In this document: piece after piece, positions 61,901 to 64,000 of the stretch
Numbering within the stretch: the first letter of the stretch is position 1
Layout of the letters: each line of letters opens with the position of its first letter
DNA from: Pseudocercospora fijiensis CIRAD86
Lineage: Eukaryota; Ascomycota; Dothideomycetes; Mycosphaerellales; Mycosphaerellaceae
Length of the DNA: 64,000 nt
Direction: 5' to 3'
Assembly (NCBI RefSeq): GCF_000340215.1
Contig: NW_006921538.1
Span: 1,364,001-1,428,000, forward strand
Position numbers and translations under genes: made by a program
The notes under the pieces: model-generated
Seen by the model: the letters and a program-made list of their open reading frames with translations, nothing else
Told to the model about the DNA's origin: nothing
Database searches by the model: none

Positions 61901-63555
61901 TATACGGCGTAATTCTGCTACTTATCCTAGCCTTCTCGGTCGATAAGCGCGAGCGTGTCCTATAATTGATTTTAACGGACTTCTATCTTATCGTCTAGAA
62001 GCTAGCGGAGCAACTCAACGGGCGAGAAGTAGACGATTCCTAGTACGAAGTTGTAACTATCGAGTAAGATAAAGTCCGAAATCGTTATATTATCTAGCTA
62101 GTAGTCGCTACTGTTGTAGTTACCTATTAGCGGATACTATTTACTCTAGGTACGCAAACTCAGCCCGCTAAGACGATAGTCGTTCTATAGATAGTCTATT
62201 AGAAAGACCGTGTTCTTAGGAAACGATAGATCGCCCTAGTTCCGGAGTCCGTTGTCCTTTTTGTTCTACTTAAGGTAAGTCGCGATAATGCGAGCGAGCG
62301 GTCTCGTAATCGGTAGCAATAGTCCGTCCTTATCCTACTTCGAGTTAGGATTCAGTCCTTGCTCGAAGGAGATCTAGCGTATATTCTAGTAGGCGAAGTC
62401 TAAGTTGTACTTGTTCTACCTTTTCCTAGTAAGAGCTAGATCCTCTAGTTTATAGTCTAGGACTATAGTATCCTTCTGCGATAATCCTACGACTAGTACG
62501 CTCTTCTATATAGTTGATAGAGTACTTAACTTAGCCTCCTCGTTATTACCCGTTATAAACAACTTATTATTAGGATTCGATACTGCGATATCTTCTTATA
62601 TAAGCGAGTCTCTATCGTCTATATAGAAGACGTCGGCACTTGTCTCTATCTCGTTGACTGCCGGTAATGCCGCTAGTAGTGCTACCGGTGCCTGCGTAGT
62701 AGTAACGGGCGGGAGCTGTACAACCGTTACGCTAGCTGCTTTTAGCGTTAGTAAAGCTTTCGTATTAGCAAACTTAGAGACTAGTAGAGTAGCAGGTCCC
62801 TTCGACACTGTATTAACCTCTCCTTTACGGATCTTCTATTCTCGCTATACTCTACCTTTCTCCGTAGTAGTATCCTATCCCTATATAATCTTAGCGCGTT
62901 CCTAACGTATAGGCCGATTAGGTCTAGGGCTAGTATCTAGAGATCCGTTTCGACCCGGACCTAACGTCTTCTACGAGCCTCGCCTACGAACTAGAGAGCG
63001 TTTACGCCGCTAAGCTCGCCCTATATCGCGTCTAGTGCTTAGAGATCTCCGCCGGTACGATCTGTCTCTAGAATCGTTACGATGTCTATCGCTACTAGTA
63101 CGTAAAGGAACGTACTTGTCGTATCCGCTTCGATAGTATCTACTATCGTTAGAAGGCACGTATCGATCGAACCTGTAATTCTTATTAGTAGGACTTAGAG
63201 AACGACCTCGTCTACGGCCGCGATTATCTCGTCGGGCACTATAATAAATAGAGTCCGGCAACCGTCTTAGTAATCTTATACGACTACTAGTATACTTACC
63301 TAACCGTCTCTCTCGAGAACGGTTATTTCTACGTACCGCTACTAGAGACCCTCGCCTCTATCGACGGTCTAATCGAGAGTCGTATAGCGAACGAGACCTC
63401 CTAGACGTTCTTAAGCTCGCGTCCGTACGACGCGATAGCCTAGAGCCTTTATATCGAGATAAGGACTCAACTCTACTATCTCCTCGCCTAGCTGTCCGGC
63501 TAGTAGGACTACGAGTCCGCCTAGAAGCGTCTACATATCTATACGAAGATAACAT
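58480..63555 (-). pseudogene. Ghost of a 1,692-codon protein: RS-rich N-terminus, C2HC fingers at the C-terminus
   Basis: A single intronless frame from the ATG at 63555 to a TAG at 58480 with no frameshift, broken only by TAG/TAA at likely Trp/Gln codons. Residues about 1-190 are Arg/Ser/Tyr/Asp-rich (SRTARRGDSRVES, RRRGRSLSPTNKN). A long unrecognised body follows; legible parts include KPKEYTPRQNAKFYASVDLP, SGDTTRLDASKTISVVVNNI and IIEYGFRFPFVLTEDTTE. The last 150 residues hold four units of 37 residues, each CENCPKAFTAKGGLTRHI plus TTSCKG, with ligands C-x2-C-x12-H-x4-C; finger 1 and parts of others lost ligands to RIP (YENC, SYI). Fungal telomere-linked helicase loci also pair zinc-finger regions with RecQ, so a functional link to the helicase 1.5 kb downstream is likely but inferred. 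The original stop may lie beyond 58480. Confidence 0.7.
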
Positions 63556-64000
63556 TGTCTAATTTAGATATAGGCGAGGCGCGTACGTAGCGCCTTAAGC
63601 CGGGAATAGTAAAACCGCGTAAGCGGCAGAGAAAAGAGTAAGTAAATAGAGGCGTAACGCCTCTTATAGGAATTGAAATTAATAATACACTTATAAAAGC
63701 GTATCGGATATAAGGAGAAAGGACGTTTAGGCCTAGCCTAATACTATATAAAGTCGAATTCTGCTAAGCCTCTTCTTAGGAAGGTACCTTCCTCTATCGC
63801 TCGACAAAGTAGCAAATCTAGCAACTGCCCTTTAGACTACGAGAAAGTTACGTTCACTAATAGTGTCGTATTAGTCGTTTGATATACTTTAATGTAAAGT
63901 ATACTTAGCTCTAATGTACTCGCGTAGTATAAAGTCTCCTTTAATCGGTATAGCGTACCATTTGCGTCGCGTAGTTGCGCGTATTATCTTTTCTTCGATT
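63556..64000. other. RIP-affected DNA, continues past the window
   Basis: 5' flank of the large ghost gene, with the same CA/TG-poor composition. No inverted terminus or telomere-like TTAGGG array is seen up to the window edge. Confidence 0.5.

Larger units (their letters stand above)
46740..64000. mobile_element. RIP-degraded multi-gene island, runs off the window
   Basis: Over more than 17 kb, CA and TG dinucleotides are rare while TA is in great excess; CG is kept. Long reading frames persist on both strands, interrupted almost only by TAG or TAA where Trp or Gln would be expected, the classic product of C-to-T change at CpA. Four ghost genes are readable: plus at 46985-50067 and 53084-53491, minus at 56936-53535 and 63555-58480. 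Tandem repeats lie between them. RIP targets repeated DNA, so this was a multi-copy element: a large transposon or a subtelomeric repeat unit. The left edge is near 46.7 kb; the right edge is outside the window. Confidence 0.8.

Noticed and set aside
63556..64000. Possible telomere at the right end
   Set aside because: No TTAGGG/CCCTAA array is visible; the RIP-affected DNA simply continues to the window edge.
46740..64000. The many in-frame TAG codons considered as an alternative genetic code
   Set aside because: TAG appears only in the CA/TG-poor blocks at likely Trp/Gln sites. Neighbouring genes use normal codons and stops, so RIP explains it better.

Overview
The window is nuclear DNA of a filamentous ascomycete. 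Introns are short (about 50-105 bp) with GT..AG ends and CTAAC-like branch sites. The gene set is fungal (Gfa1, Lys1, Sec59, Pre3, Bem46-type hydrolase, ferric reductase, Fat1-type acyl-CoA synthetase). Two blocks carry the mark of repeat-induced point mutation (RIP): CpA/TpG is scarce, TpA is in excess, and reading frames are intact but studded with TAG/TAA where Trp or Gln codons are expected. Gene style suggests Dothideomycetes, possibly a Mycosphaerella-type fungus; that placement is inference.

Layout. 1-6.9 kb: a minus-strand gene for a 1,584-residue vWA/U-box/E2 fusion protein. 6.86-9.95 kb: an AT-rich, RIP-degraded DNA transposon with hAT-like inverted ends, holding a ghost ORF and a nested MITE-like element. 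10-46 kb: ordinary gene-rich DNA with gfa1, a ferric reductase, mitochondrial Met-tRNA synthetase, an F-box-like protein, lys1, a frameshifted gene, a BTB protein, an Sfk1/DRAM-type membrane protein, sec59, a small GPI-type secreted protein, an RNase III-fold protein, a Fat1-like protein, a lineage-restricted family (one intact copy, one broken copy), a RING protein, a Bem46-type hydrolase, proteasome beta1 and a 3'-truncated cation diffusion facilitator. 46.7-64 kb: a RIP-degraded island running off the window, with four ghost genes: a DUF6589-like protein, a short protein with 18-bp repeats, a RecQ-type helicase of 1,134 codons, and a 1,692-codon protein with an Arg/Ser-rich N-terminus and four C2HC finger repeats at its C-terminus.

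The housekeeping genes are not an operon or cluster. They serve separate pathways (chitin precursor supply, lysine synthesis, dolichol phosphate for glycosylation, proteasome, mitochondrial translation). The main discovery candidate is the degraded island: two very long frames without frameshifts allow their protein families to be read through the RIP stops. A RecQ helicase next to a large zinc-finger protein recalls fungal telomere-linked helicase loci or a large multi-gene mobile element. Exon boundaries below were set by hand from splice signals and frame.
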